64,000 nt of DNA from Rhizophagus clarus (Eukaryota; Glomeromycota; Glomeromycetes; Glomerales; Glomeraceae). The position numbers were made by a program, and so were the translations under genes. Shown here one piece after another: positions 12,272-24,106 of this stretch (position 1 is the first letter of the stretch; every line of letters begins with the position of its first letter). The notes beneath the pieces were generated by a model that was not told the DNA's origin, ran no database searches, and was given only the letters and a program-made list of their open reading frames with translations. Location: contig BLAL01000013.1 in NCBI GenBank assembly GCA_015698045.1, positions 868,001-932,000 of the forward strand, written 5' to 3'.

Positions 12272-15200
12272 TTACCATCCTTTACAAAAAATTTTTGCCA
12301 ATGGGTTTGATTCAAAGTCTATTATGTTTGATGTTGACGGCATATAATGATTTTCAGTGTATCTGAATATGTCAGTTTGGCTACGTTCTGCTTCATATTT
12401 TAACTTTTTTAGAGTTTGACCGTTAATAGGTAAATTGTACAATTGTTGCTCAAGCTCGACTATTTCTTTTGGTGTAATTGGAGGCTTAGAACTATCATTG
12501 TTTTCAATTGCTTGTTTTATAATTTCCACTTGTTTCAAGTATGTAACCCTTGTGATTTTAAGTCCTTCTAGGATTCTATCATCATAATTGCTTGAGTTTG
12601 CATTTCTCTTAATTTTTTCTTCGTTTATGAAAAGATCTAGATAGTCTGCATATGCATCATTGAAGGCGGCAATTGCATTTTGTCTTAGGAATTGTGCAAA
12701 CTTAAGACTAATTTCTTTTATCTCCGTCTGTTCTTTTCGTAGTTGGTCACCTCTTCTTTGATGCTCTTCTATAATTGCTCTTTTAGTTTCTTGGTCCGAC
12801 CTTGTTCCCGAAATCTGCAATTCTACATTCTCGTCTATAATATCATTGATTATATATCTATTTTCGTAAGTAATATGCATATGTTTATTCCAATGACAAC
12901 CGCAGACTTTACATTTTCCATCTTTTAATTTAATTGCTGAACAAAATATCAATACTTTGTTGTTTATTACATTGTATTTGGAAAACCTCAAAGAACAATG
13001 TGAACAACAGTGTTTTACATAGTCTATCGTTTTGATATTGTCAGAAATTTGCAATAACCCAACACAATTACTATCGGTGCATACAGTTCTAGGAAATTTT
13101 AATTTTACTGGTTCAATATCAATTTGTGGAATATACAGCTTTCCCTCAAGTTCTTTTATAGTTTTGTTGGAGTTATTAATTTCTTCTTGTTTTTCCTTTA
13201 TTAATATGATATTTTGTTGAATGAGTCGTTCTATCTCTGCAAGAGGTTTAGAAAGTAGTATCACAATGTTCCTAGAGTTATTGAGCGATAGAGTATCCTC
13301 TACTGCATGAGGTTGACGATTTACGAGGTATTCAATAAGCCTTAGTGATTCATCCACTGATCTCTTCCAACTTTCTGCGAAATTTTGTTCCTCACTCCTT
13401 GTAAATTGTATATTTTGCTTAATTGCTGCTAAAAACCTAAAGGATTCATTATCAAAACAGTACATGGTATCTCTGTGAACCTCTATTTTAACGCCAGACT
13501 TAGATTGTTTCTTAAGATCTTCGAGTTGTTTTTTGAGTGGTTGCAATGTATCTCCTGGACGATAATGTGTTTGTCTGGCGTTAGTGAAGCAGAAAACAAT
13601 ATTATCTTTGGCATTCTTGTGAAGGTGTGACAGCAATTCTTGTATACAAAATTTAAATACTACATTCAGTCGTGAATTATTAGGTTTGAGAAGGATACAT
13701 ATCCCATTTAAATATCGATAATAATTAATAAACCACAGAATATTTACAAAATTTTTCTTATCATTCTCTGTTCCTTTAGTATCCCCTATTCCAGGGGTAT
13801 CTATCAACCTTATTAGTTTATTTTCAGCTGAATGAAACACATAGCTTTTACACTCTCGAGTAGATGATTCACCTATATCTAATTTTTCATTTGGATCATA
13901 ATTACCTAATTTTATCGTTTTTATCTCGTAATTATCATCTGTAATTGTGAATTTGGATGGAATCAACACCTCCATATCTCCAGATTTTGCGTTATTTAAT
14001 GTGTTAAATTTAAGATAATTTGCGAAAGCATTTATAAAAGTTGATTTTCCTACACCAGTTTCACCAAGTAATAAGATGTTAATTTCTTCCTGTGGCGGTG
14101 CCGATGGCAACAGATCATTAAGTTTGTTTAGATCAAAAGATGTGTATCCATTAATGTGATGAGGACTATTGCACTTAAATTTGGAATGAGCTACGCTACT
14201 TTCACCACATTCGCAGTATAAATGCTGATTATATCCATATTCTACGTTCTGTTTACATCTAGAGCATCTCCAATTGCAATCAATAGTTGGACAATCTCGA
14301 GGACAAGGTACTACCAATCTTGTCTTCTCGCAGGGGTTGTTTCTTGGCCTGATATTTGGTAGAGAATCAAATTTAACAAGATTTGATGTGAACAATAACT
14401 TATTATCATCATAGTAATTGTTGCTATTTAATCTTCCATTGATATAATGTTGAATTGTTGGGTAGCTTGTACATTTTATTTGAGTACATATTTTAAGATT
14501 AACAATGAAAAATCTACTTGACCCTTCATCAGAGTTATAAAGATCTCGGAACATACTATACTCTGGAGATGAATTACTATCAATGATATACTCATCGTCA
14601 TAATCAAAGAATATATATATATCATTAGTTGAATATTTATTTAAAATATGCTCAATAGTTGAGTTTTTTCCAAGGTACTCTACTTTTTTGGCCTTTAATA
14701 TGGGCACTAATTCGGCCAATGTAGATACTAATCTGTGTTGGTGAATGAATTCCGTCATAAAACTTTTTGATAAGACGCCCTCATGAAATATTTTCAATTT
14801 ATTTTCAAGTTCGCTAATATTACTTTTACCGGAACGCACCTTAACTAGACATTCTGCAAGTTCACATCTGAACTTTGCCTCATTTTGTCTAACTTCTTGT
14901 ACACGATTACTAATTTGATCAGAAACTTTATCCAGGATGAGTTCGGAAATAGACCGAGCATCATTATATAAGTCATTAAGTCTTTGTTTTGATTCAGACA
15001 AATCATCAAACACTTGTTCTACTCTTAGAATAGTTTCTTCACTCAATTCCGTAATCACACCATCTATAATGATATTTTGAGTAAGTAGCTTTGCAAGTTC
15101 CGATAATGGATATAAAGTATATTCAATTGGAACTCCTTTTCCATCATTATATTGTTTAATGTATGAAGGTAGTTCAGCAATCAATTTCTTGGCTTCTTCA

Positions 15201-15862
15201 AAGGATTGAGGAAGGTTTTTTTCATTTGGAATAACATCACCAAGAAGTTTTATAGAGAAATTACTTATGATATTCGAATGCCCTTCTTCAACATTCACGT
15301 AACCACCTCCGGAGACGGTTATTTTTTGAAAATGGCATTTTAGCGCCCCTTCAACTTGTGATCTATTTTCTTTATTCGTGTTTTTACATTCAAATGACGT
15401 CATTATGGCGGCACCCCATTTTATTCCTATTACAACGTGAGTAGCATCTTGATTATTATTAAATCCATCTGTAGAAATACAGTTTTTGACATCATCACGA
15501 TGAATATCCAAATTTTCTTCAACCGAAGTTATTTTATATATTAAAGTTCCCTTCACTGATCTAAGACTATCCTTTACATCATTCAGATACTTTCCCGAAC
15601 CTTCCAAATTAAATAATCCTGCAAGAACACTTAATTTTAATTCTGCTCCAACATCTAGTTTGTTGAACTTTTCCTTGTATGTATCTTCATATTCGTATAA
15701 AATTTCAGCATGGGGAATATCGGCACTTCTTATGGAATCAGTTGGATACTTTGACTTAAATATCGTGGTCCCACAGAATGTGTCCTTTGCAGCATTATAT
15801 AAAGTCCCAATAAATGCGATTCTTCCAAGGGATTTTCGTCGGATTATTTTAGTATTTGCCAT
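12272..15862 (-). CDS. Stonustoxin/MACPF-like, thioredoxin-like, P-loop GTPase fusion protein (1196 aa)
   Basis: Single uninterrupted frame. Residues 1-255 resemble the MACPF-like N-terminus of stonustoxin-type proteins: LGRIAFIGTLY near 12, THVVIGIKWGA near 141, QSFEEAKKLIAELPSYI near 219 and PIEYTLYPLSELA near 246. A helical region follows, then a thioredoxin-like segment (about 395-500). A first Cys cluster covers 520-564, with CNWRCSRC and CECG. The P-loop GTPase has G1 GETGVGKST at 600-608 and G3 DTPGIGD at 688-694; the usual (N/T)KxD is replaced by FTNAR at about 759, so base specificity is doubtful. A second Cys/His cluster lies at 928-997 (CKVCGCHWNKHMH), then a coiled-coil-prone C-terminus. 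No signal peptide or membrane segment is seen. Animal relatives of the N-terminal part include cytosolic proteins as well as venom components; I infer an intracellular GTP-regulated role and have no evidence for toxicity. It diverges from the gene at 16741, which shares residues from about 592 onward. Confidence 0.85.
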   Translation of the reverse strand: MANTKIIRRKSLGRIAFIGTLYNAAKDTFCGTTIFKSKYPTDSIRSADIPHAEILYEYEDTYKEKFNKLDVGAELKLSVLAGLFNLEGSGKYLNDVKDSLRSVKGTLIYKITSVEENLDIHRDDVKNCISTDGFNNNQDATHVVIGIKWGAAIMTSFECKNTNKENRSQVEGALKCHFQKITVSGGGYVNVEEGHSNIISNFSIKLLGDVIPNEKNLPQSFEEAKKLIAELPSYIKQYNDGKGVPIEYTLYPLSELAKLLTQNIIIDGVITELSEETILRVEQVFDDLSESKQRLNDLYNDARSISELILDKVSDQISNRVQEVRQNEAKFRCELAECLVKVRSGKSNISELENKLKIFHEGVLSKSFMTEFIHQHRLVSTLAELVPILKAKKVEYLGKNSTIEHILNKYSTNDIYIFFDYDDEYIIDSNSSPEYSMFRDLYNSDEGSSRFFIVNLKICTQIKCTSYPTIQHYINGRLNSNNYYDDNKLLFTSNLVKFDSLPNIRPRNNPCEKTRLVVPCPRDCPTIDCNWRCSRCKQNVEYGYNQHLYCECGESSVAHSKFKCNSPHHINGYTSFDLNKLNDLLPSAPPQEEINILLLGETGVGKSTFINAFANYLKFNTLNNAKSGDMEVLIPSKFTITDDNYEIKTIKLGNYDPNEKLDIGESSTRECKSYVFHSAENKLIRLIDTPGIGDTKGTENDKKNFVNILWFINYYRYLNGICILLKPNNSRLNVVFKFCIQELLSHLHKNAKDNIVFCFTNARQTHYRPGDTLQPLKKQLEDLKKQSKSGVKIEVHRDTMYCFDNESFRFLAAIKQNIQFTRSEEQNFAESWKRSVDESLRLIEYLVNRQPHAVEDTLSLNNSRNIVILLSKPLAEIERLIQQNIILIKEKQEEINNSNKTIKELEGKLYIPQIDIEPVKLKFPRTVCTDSNCVGLLQISDNIKTIDYVKHCCSHCSLRFSKYNVINNKVLIFCSAIKLKDGKCKVCGCHWNKHMHITYENRYIINDIIDENVELQISGTRSDQETKRAIIEEHQRRGDQLRKEQTEIKEISLKFAQFLRQNAIAAFNDAYADYLDLFINEEKIKRNANSSNYDDRILEGLKITRVTYLKQVEIIKQAIENNDSSKPPITPKEIVELEQQLYNLPINGQTLKKLKYEAERSQTDIFRYTENHYMPSTSNIIDFESNPLAKIFCKGW

Positions 15863-16740
15863 AAATTAATGTCAATAATAGGGAAAAATAGAATTACGAT
15901 AAAATATCGGGTCAAAATGATTCATTGGCTACGAAAAGTAAAATAAATTTTTATGGTCTACGAATTCCGATCGCCGTGAATTTTGGTTAACATTAATAAC
16001 ATAACTGATAAGACTTGTTCGTGTTACTTGTCAATTATGCGTACCTTGTTTCACAACTAGCTTGGCGTTTAGAATAATTAAAGTTTGCCAAATAAAGGTT
16101 TTGAATGGTGAAGACAATGAAATCTTAAATTTTTTGCGTTATATATCAGATAAGCAGAAAACCTTAAATAATTTTTAATTCTATTAGGTTATTTTATTTT
16201 TCAAAAAAAAAAAAAAAAAAAAAAAAAAACTTTCAATCTAGTATATGAAAAATTTTGATAGTAGCGCATTTATTCATTTATTAACATTTAAAAAAAAAAT
16301 TATATATATATATATTTTTTTTGAACATTCTCTTTATTAAAATCAAGTACTAGGTCAATAAAAAAAATAAAACTTAATGTATAAAGAACAAGGGATATTA
16401 TTTTGTGTGATGTTGCATTCATAAATTTGAAAGAGATAAGTATCTTTCATTCATTACTTAACAAAAATGTAAAGATCGTCGTGAAAGTCAGGAGATTTTG
16501 TCACGTCATACACGTCATAAACTTAGCACATATTAAAGTTACAATCTTTGGTTACACATGATTAATTAGATTAATGGACAAGCCACCGACTCCGTTTTGG
16601 TGAGAAACTAAAAATTTTTTTTTCAAATAATAAAAAAAATATCTTTTATTTTTATCTTTTTTTTATTTATTTATTTATATATTTTATTTTTTTTTTTTCC
16701 AAAAAAAAAAAATAAATTATATCTTATAGTATGATTCATT
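15863..16740. promoter_or_regulatory. Divergent intergenic region between the two GTPase-module genes
   Basis: These 878 bases separate two start codons pointing away from each other and must hold both promoters. Visible features are an A-run (16204-16228), a short TA repeat near 16300 and T/A tracts just before the plus-strand ATG. No TATA element can be assigned with confidence. Confidence 0.45.
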
Positions 16741-19724
16741 ATGTCTTATAATCAAAAAGTTAATAGCGTTAGCGATAATATACATAAACAATATGAATTT
16801 AAAAAACAAACAATTCTTGCTGACGAATCACTTACAGAAAATGAAAAATCTGAGGAAATAAAAGCAATAACTATAACTTATGACGGAGTTAAAGTTGCGC
16901 TTAATGAAGGAGTAAAGAGAATTTGTGAAAATTGTAATCAAGAATGTTTGGCTACATTATATTGTGAACACTGTGTTCGAAATTATTTAAAAGCAAATTT
17001 TTCAAATTGGACATCCGGAAATGATAATATTGATAATTTAATACAAGAATGTCAAATGAAAACATTTGGACCAAATAATGTGATTGAGTGGATCCCATAT
17101 TATAAATTGCAAAATATCAAATATTTAAAAAAAGGTGTATACACTGAATCAGATTGGATCGACGGGCGGTACGATGAATGGGATTCTAAAAACCGACAAT
17201 TAAAAAGATATGGAAGCTGTAAAGTAATGCTCAAAAGGTTAGAAAATGTTAAAAGTGCAAGTCAAAGCTGGTTTGAAGAGGTTGGTAATATATGATTGGT
17301 TGAAAATAAACTAAATAAGAATTTTAATTATAATTTTTTTTTAGGTCAAATCACTTTTAGTTGTAAACAATGTATGGAATGATGCTGTCCAATACCATGG
17401 ATTAACACAAGACCCATTAAATGGAAATTATATGCTTGTAATGAAACAATGTTCGGACGCAGATCCATTAAAAAGATCTGATATCAATATAATTTCAAAC
17501 AAAATAAATGAACTTAATCAATTTGAAAATCTTATTGAACCGAAGAAATCAACGGAAGGTAATATATTAATTGATGATAATATATAATATAAATTGTATT
17601 TAATAAGTTTTTCTCTCTTTTTTTTTTAATTTAATACAGTAGAAGAACAAGGTGGAATATATTTTAATTTTAATTTACTTTTATTTGTGATATGAAATTG
17701 ATTAATTTATTTCTTTCAGCATTTAACAGCAATGATTCTTATATCACAGAAACGGATAGTACTTTCAAAGGTAATTTATTTAAATATTTTGTTTAGTTAA
17801 TGACGGAAAATTTTCAAAATATTTAAAGAATGGCGTACTTAATTTTACTCAAATTTCTAGATATGCAAATTGACTCTAAAAAAGAAACAATGCGACAGCA
17901 AATTAGGAAATACGATGACGGTATGTAAAATCTATCATATCATAGTAAAGATAGATATCATTTAAACTCACTATTTCATTATTATCAGCACTTTCACAGG
18001 ATGAAATAAACATACTATTACTCGGTGAGACTGGAGTAGGAAAAACTACATTTATAAATGCCTTTGCAAACTATCTTAAATTCAAAACATTTAATGACGC
18101 AAAATCCGGGGATATAGAGATATTGGTCTCATCCAAATTTACAATTACAGATGGATACTATAATAATAAGATAATTAAGATCGGTATAGAAGACTCGAAT
18201 GAACAATTTGAGAACGTAAGTACATCATCCACTCAGAGATGTAGAAGCCATGTATTTCATATAACTAGAAATAAGAAAATTAGATTAATTGATACTCCTG
18301 GAATAGGAGATACAAGAGGGTTGGATCAAGACAAAAAAAATTTTGCAGATATGTTGAATTATATTAGCAATTATAAATTCTTAAATGGGATATGTATTCT
18401 CCTTAAACCTAACAATTCACGATTGAATGTAGTATTTAGATTTTATATACAGGAATTACTAACAAATCTTCACAAGAATGCTAAGGATAATATTGTTTTC
18501 TGCTTTACTAATTCTAGAGGAACATTTTATCGTCCAGGAGATACATTACCGCCACTTAAAGAGCAACTTGAGGAGTTCAATAAGAGATCTAATGTTGAAT
18601 TAAAAGCCAACAAGGATACAATGTACTGTTTTGATAATGAGTCATTTAGGTTTCTAGCAGCATTTAAAAGAGACATAAAATTTATAAATGAATATAGTTT
18701 TGCAGAAAGTTGGGATAAGTCTGTAGATGAGTCATTGAGGCTCATTAAGTACATCATGACACGTCCACCTCACAAAGTGAAACACACTTTGTCACTTAAT
18801 AACTCTAGAAACATAGTATCACTTCTTTCAAAACCACTTGCTGAGATAGAACAGCTTATTCAAATGAATATTAAGTTAATTAAAGAAAAACAAAAGGAAT
18901 TAGAAGATATCAATCAAGAAGAGTTTAAAGATAAGTTATATATTTTACAATTGAAACTTGAACCAGTAGTATTAGAATACCCCAGAACTGTATGTACCAA
19001 CAATAAATGTATCAAATTACTGCAAATTGAACAAACTAATATCAGAAAGATTAGTTACACAACACATTGCTGTTTGCGTTGTCACTTAACAAATATTAGA
19101 TGTGATGAGATAGATAATACAGCTTTAAGAAGCTGCTCAGCCCTAGTTACTGGAGAGTGCAAAATTTGTGGGTGTAGTTGGAATAAACACATGCACATTA
19201 CCTACGAAAATAATATTAACATAAAAGTGAAGAAGAAATCAACAAAAAAGGCAATTTTAGAGAAATGTCATAAAAGGATTCTCAAGCTACAGAAAGAACA
19301 GCAAAAAATTAATGAAATTAACCTTAAGTTTACACAATTTTTAAGACAAAATGCAATATACAATTCTTGTGACGCATATGTAGATTATTTAAACCATTTC
19401 ATTAATGAGGAAAAGATCAAAAAGTGTGCCAATACTGACAATGATGAAATTATTAGTGGACTTGAAACCACGAAAAAAAATTATTTGGAATCTATAGAAG
19501 TTATGATTAAAAATAATGATTCTTCTATGCATCCTATTTCACCGAAAGATATCGCTGAATTTGAACAACAATTATATAGTCTAAAAATTAACGGCTCAAC
19601 TCTGAAAAAGATGAAAGATGAAGCAGAACGTAGTCAGACCAATGCGTTTATATATAATGAAAATCATTATATACATACTTGGAAATCATTTTCTAATTTT
19701 ATTACGAAGGTTTTTCAGGGATAG
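16741..19724 (+). CDS. Chimeric protein: core-deleted kinase shell fused to P-loop GTPase/Cys-His module (870 aa)
   Basis: My exon model is 16741-17280, 17345-17558, 17640-17651, 17720-17770, 17861-17920 and 17989-19724. Phases agree throughout and give 870 codons. Residues 1-250 look like fungal tyrosine-kinase-like kinases: a Cys pair cluster (CENCNQEC...CEHC), N-lobe text IPYYKLQNIKYL and KVMLKRLENV. The hinge-like NGNYMLVM then jumps straight to the C-terminal-type QCSDADPLKRSDI. The HRD and DFG segments are absent and the glycine loop is degenerate, so it cannot be an active kinase. From residue 293 it matches the neighbour's GTPase: G1 GETGVGKTT at 305-313, DTPGIGD at 394, FTNSR in place of the usual G4, and a Cys/His cluster ending CKICGCSWNKHMH. 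Exon 3 is only 12 bases. The first donor (GTTGGT) is weak, the least certain boundary. The preserved frame argues for a functional gene. Confidence 0.75.
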
Positions 19725-20690
19725 TAAACTTTGTAAAATGTTTTTTAGAAGACATAATGTTTAACATTTCAAAATAATACTTTATTTTATTAATTAAATG
19801 GCAAAAATTGCAATAAAATATTGATAACTTCATGAAATAAATAAATTAATAGTGATTAAATGTTATAATAATAAAATTATAAGTCTAACTTTATGATTAT
19901 CATCGTTTATGAATGAAACCATTATCGCTTGTATTTTCAGACTATTTTAACATTTTCCAAACTATGTAGGTGATATTTCAATTCATGAAGGTCTAAGTGA
20001 CCATTAAGAAAATGCACAAATGTTAATCAAATGATTTTTAAATTGATCATTTTTCAAACAGTAAAATTATAATTAATGTTTCTATTTATGTGAGAATAAG
20101 CGTACAAAAAAAATTATTAAATGTCAATATTATAAACTTATTAAGAAAGCCCATAACATATAGATAATTTTATCTACTTGTTTTTATAATATCCTTTCAA
20201 TTAGCTTAATGAAATAATTGATTCATAAATTACAAATTTAAAATACGATACGATAATTTACAAAATCAGAAAATTTATTTTACCAATCGAAAAATATAAT
20301 TTTTAATATTTAAGATACAATTAATTATTACTGTGCCAAGAGTCCTCTAATGGAAATGAATAAATGATATTAGGTCTATTATTTATGGAGAATATTTAAT
20401 TTCGCTAAAATTTCTATGGTTTTACTAAATTGTCCGTTTGTCAAAAATATAGTTATTTTCGTTATTTTATAAGTTTAACATTACAACATGATGAACTCAA
20501 TAAGAATATTATTAATATATTAGAAAAATAAGTGATTTTAAATTTTTATTTCTATGGAGTGGGAGCAGTATATATGCGATGATTTGATTATGATGATAAA
20601 ATTTATTTTGATAATTATTATTGCTATTGTTCTAAAAAGTTATATTATTCAGAAAATCAGTTAATTTCTAGTTGAATAATTTGCTGAATA
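19725..20690. other. AT-rich intergenic region
   Basis: 3' flank of the chimeric GTPase gene followed by AT-rich DNA; no gene or repeat identified. Confidence 0.5.
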
Positions 20691-21900
20691 ACTTTCTTTG
20701 CGATTTATGATCAATTTATTATGAAATTCCTCTGTAACCTTTGTCATGACTCAATTGTCAATAGAACAATTTTTGAGATTTATAATATTTAGATTAGAGA
20801 TACTCCAAAATTTGTCATTAGATACTGTATCTTATTATTAATCAATTCGATTTTTTCAAGTTTATCATTGTTAAATAAACTAAAAATAGGTATTGTTGTA
20901 TTATTCCAATTCCAATTCTTAAAAAGAACTTTAATTCGCTATAATTATTAATCAAAGCTTTTGTATAAATAACAAATTCTTCTAATTTATAGTTATGGTC
21001 TAGAAATTCAACTTCAATCTAAAGAATAATGAACTAAATTAGTAAATAAATACATAAATTACAGAATACCAACTAAAAACTATACTTTTTCTACTTGATC
21101 AAGTTTCATTAATATTGATATAACATCACGATCCACAATATCAACTTTAATATTAACTCGTTTGACATGTATTTAGCAAAATTTCCATTTCACTATTTTC
21201 AAAGATTCTAAGGGGGTTTACTGATCTAAACATCCAAAATAATCTTACGTTTTCTTCGAACTTTGATAACAAATAAAAATTTAAGGTTGATAATTCTACT
21301 CTTTCAACTAATACGTTATATTTTAAAATATGCTGTAAACTTGTTTCCAGATTGTCCAGATATAAATTAAATCGATTAATATTGGAAAAGTTACTATTTG
21401 AAGCCATGCATAATTTACAAAATGAGCAAATAAATTCATAATAATCAAATTCTTTCAAAAAATTTCTATAATTTTTAGTATTCTTTGCAAATTTTTTGAA
21501 TCTCACTCTGTCAATTTTTTTCTCAATTAGATAAGTTCAAGTAAGTAGTTGCAAGTCGACAAAATGAGTGATAAGAAAGATTGCATTATTAAAGGCATCA
21601 ATGTAATAAATATATAGGCTAATTAATAATCTTTTATCTTTGAAGTATTTAAAAGGATTTCTAAAAATAATTTTAAGAATACCATGATTAAAAGATCTAT
21701 TAACAACATGTAAATTTAAATAACCATGTTTAAAACAAATGAATTGAAGACATCGTCCATAATTAGTGTTATTATTTCAACTAGTTGTTTATAAACACAG
21801 TTTGAATAATATTCCTAAGTTCTATTCATTCTTTTAAATGAATAATGGCAGAAAATATATGTATCTCTTGCACTGTTTTGCAGCAAATTTACCTGCAATT
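20690..21900 (-). pseudogene. F-box/leucine-rich-like gene relic
   Basis: The longest surviving frame (21153-21506, minus) contains FANINRF-like text: SNSNFSNINRFNLYLDNLE, HILKYNVLVERVELS and FENSEMEILLN. This style is typical of the leucine-rich part of the large fungal F-box families in this kind of genome. Further minus-strand fragments lie on both sides: upstream text with DVFNSFVL and HVVNRSFNHGILK (about 21600-21790), downstream text with VDRDVISILMKLDQVE and LEEFVIYTKALINNYSEL (about 20930-21150). Stops and frame changes separate them. An F-box itself is not recognisable, so family assignment is by resemblance only. Confidence 0.5.
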
Positions 21901-23330
21901 TTGAAAAATATTTTTTATTATTAAAAAAAAATTAACTTACTTATATTTAAGGTGGCACAAAATTATCATTTTTTAAAAGCTAAAATCAAAATTTATTAAT
22001 TATTATAATTTTTTTTATCCGTTAATTATTTAATTTTTAATGATTGACATGTGTTCTGATCAAATTTGTCAAAGATCGGCATTTAAATAATTATAAATCA
22101 TCATATATAAAAGTTAAAATTGACTTTTTAAATCTATTTTACAATATTAAGTAAACTTGTAGAACGGATAAAGTTACACATAATATGCAATTTTTAGAGC
22201 GATACATTGAATACATAAATTTTAATACTAGTTTTTATCTAAGAATTTATGTATATTATGAAATTTTAGAATAATAAAAATACGTTTTTTCAAAAAATAA
22301 ATATTTCACAATAAAATTTATGATATTTTGTAAGTAAAAATAAAAAATAATAGGGGGTTAATTAGTATTAATTTCATGGAAAATAACATATTTTATCCGC
22401 AATTTTTTTAGAAATATTAACAAAAATATGCCTATAAGTAAAATTAAAATTGGCTATCTAAACTTTCTTTTATTTATTTATTAAATCGTAGAGCAGGTCA
22501 AATTACACTTATTGCATAAATATTATTATTTCAGATTAAATACACTAGGGATAAGCTACAATTAAGTTTTAAAAACTGTATAAAATTTATTTAATTTTAA
22601 AATATGAAGAGTATACGTTTAAAATAATTATAATAAAAATAATTTTATAAAATAAAAAATATATATTTACAGTAAATTATATACTGTTTCCTATCTATAA
22701 ATAAAAAATATTATAAGTTTATTAATGAAATTTTATATATTTATAAGATTAAACAATATTAAAATTGCAGGTAAATTTGCCTGCAATTCTTTTTATATAT
22801 TAGCAAATATTTGCTTATAAATAAGGTCAAAACCGACTACATAAGCCTTTTTTTATTTATTAAGTAAAATTGTAGAGTAGGTTAAATTACACATATTGCA
22901 TAAATGTTAAGATTTCGGATTAAATACACTAGGAATAAGCTACAATTTTGAAAATTGCATAAAATTTATTTAATTTTAAATATAAAGAATATGTATTTAA
23001 ATAATTATCATAAAATAATTTTATAAAATTAACATATTTACAGTAAATTATTTACTATTTCTATCTACAAATAAAAAAAAATAAGTTTATTAATAAAATT
23101 TTACATATTTATAAAATTAAACAATATTAAAATTGCAGGTAAATTTGCCGGCAATTTTTTTGTGAATATCTAAACCTTTTTTATTCACTAAATAAAGTTA
23201 TAAAGCAGTTTTGTATAAATATTAAAATTTCAAATATGAGAAATGAATTTCAATTAAACTTTCAGTTATTTTTATGTAATATTTTAAAAATAATTGTATT
23301 TAAACATAACGAAAAGAATATTCTTTTGGC
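21885..23330. repeat. Tandem array, left block (~370-base unit)
   Basis: Units of about 370 bases share the near-palindrome GCAGGTAAATTTGCCTGC (copies centred near 22777 and 23147; a related inverted copy near 21895). Each is followed by CTATAAGTAAA-like text, a GTAGAGCAGGTCAAATTACA segment and TACACTAGGGATAAGCTAC. The unit is over 75% A+T and non-coding. The same unit continues at 27180-29130. Confidence 0.8.
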
Positions 23331-23342
23331 TCTATTAACATA

Positions 23343-23494
23343 ATGGTGTAGTTAGCCGAAAAATGGAGCCACATTCCTGGTTGCCGATCATCTGGACCCG
23401 GTTTAATCGCAGTAAATCCCCTGGAATTCCATGACGATTTATGCCTGAGCCAGGTCCGGATCACGTTTCGGCTGATTATTTTTCAGTACACCAT
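23343..23494. mobile_element. TA-flanked MITE, ~152 bp
   Basis: The ends ATGGTGTA (23343) and TACACCAT (ending 23494) are inverted and flanked by TA on both sides. A second inverted pair follows inside (AGCCGAAAA left, TTTCGGCTGA right). The interior is GC-richer than its surroundings. The TA duplication suggests a Tc1/mariner-derived MITE. It lies between the left tandem array and the piggyBac gene. Confidence 0.7.
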
Positions 23495-24106
23495 TATTCA
23501 ATTAACTATTACATAAATTAACAAAGTTTTAAATTATCCAAATGGATAACAATTTAGAATTAGAAAGAAAAAATTAGTGGTAATCAGATAACTGAAGTTT
23601 TATTATAAATAAACTAATAATTTTAATAAAAAAATTGTTGTAGAAGCATTTTTTTTATTAAAATTTCCATCAAAAAAGATTTTGGTACATTTTTTAATAA
23701 AAGTCATTTTGCAAAGCTTTTTGATTATTTAATAAAAAATGTTAAAGCTAATCTTTTTTACAAAAAAAGCATTTTTAATTCATGTTAGTAAAAAAACGCT
23801 TATTTAATGTTTTTAAATTCATTCATTTTAATAATTTTTTTTTTTTAATTCATTTTATTAAATTTTTTTTAATTCATTTTAATAATAGTTTTCTTAATTC
23901 ATTTTAATAAATGTTTTTTAATACAACTTTATAAAAATATTTATTTAATGTTTTTTTAATAAAAAAACTCATTAATTTGACAATATACAAATTATCCAGT
24001 TGATTTAAGCTTTTCTAATTAATAAAAAAATGATTTTAATATTATTATATTTTTAAAATCGAAAAAAAAAATTTAATAATGTTTATTTATTTAAATAAAA
24101 AAAATA

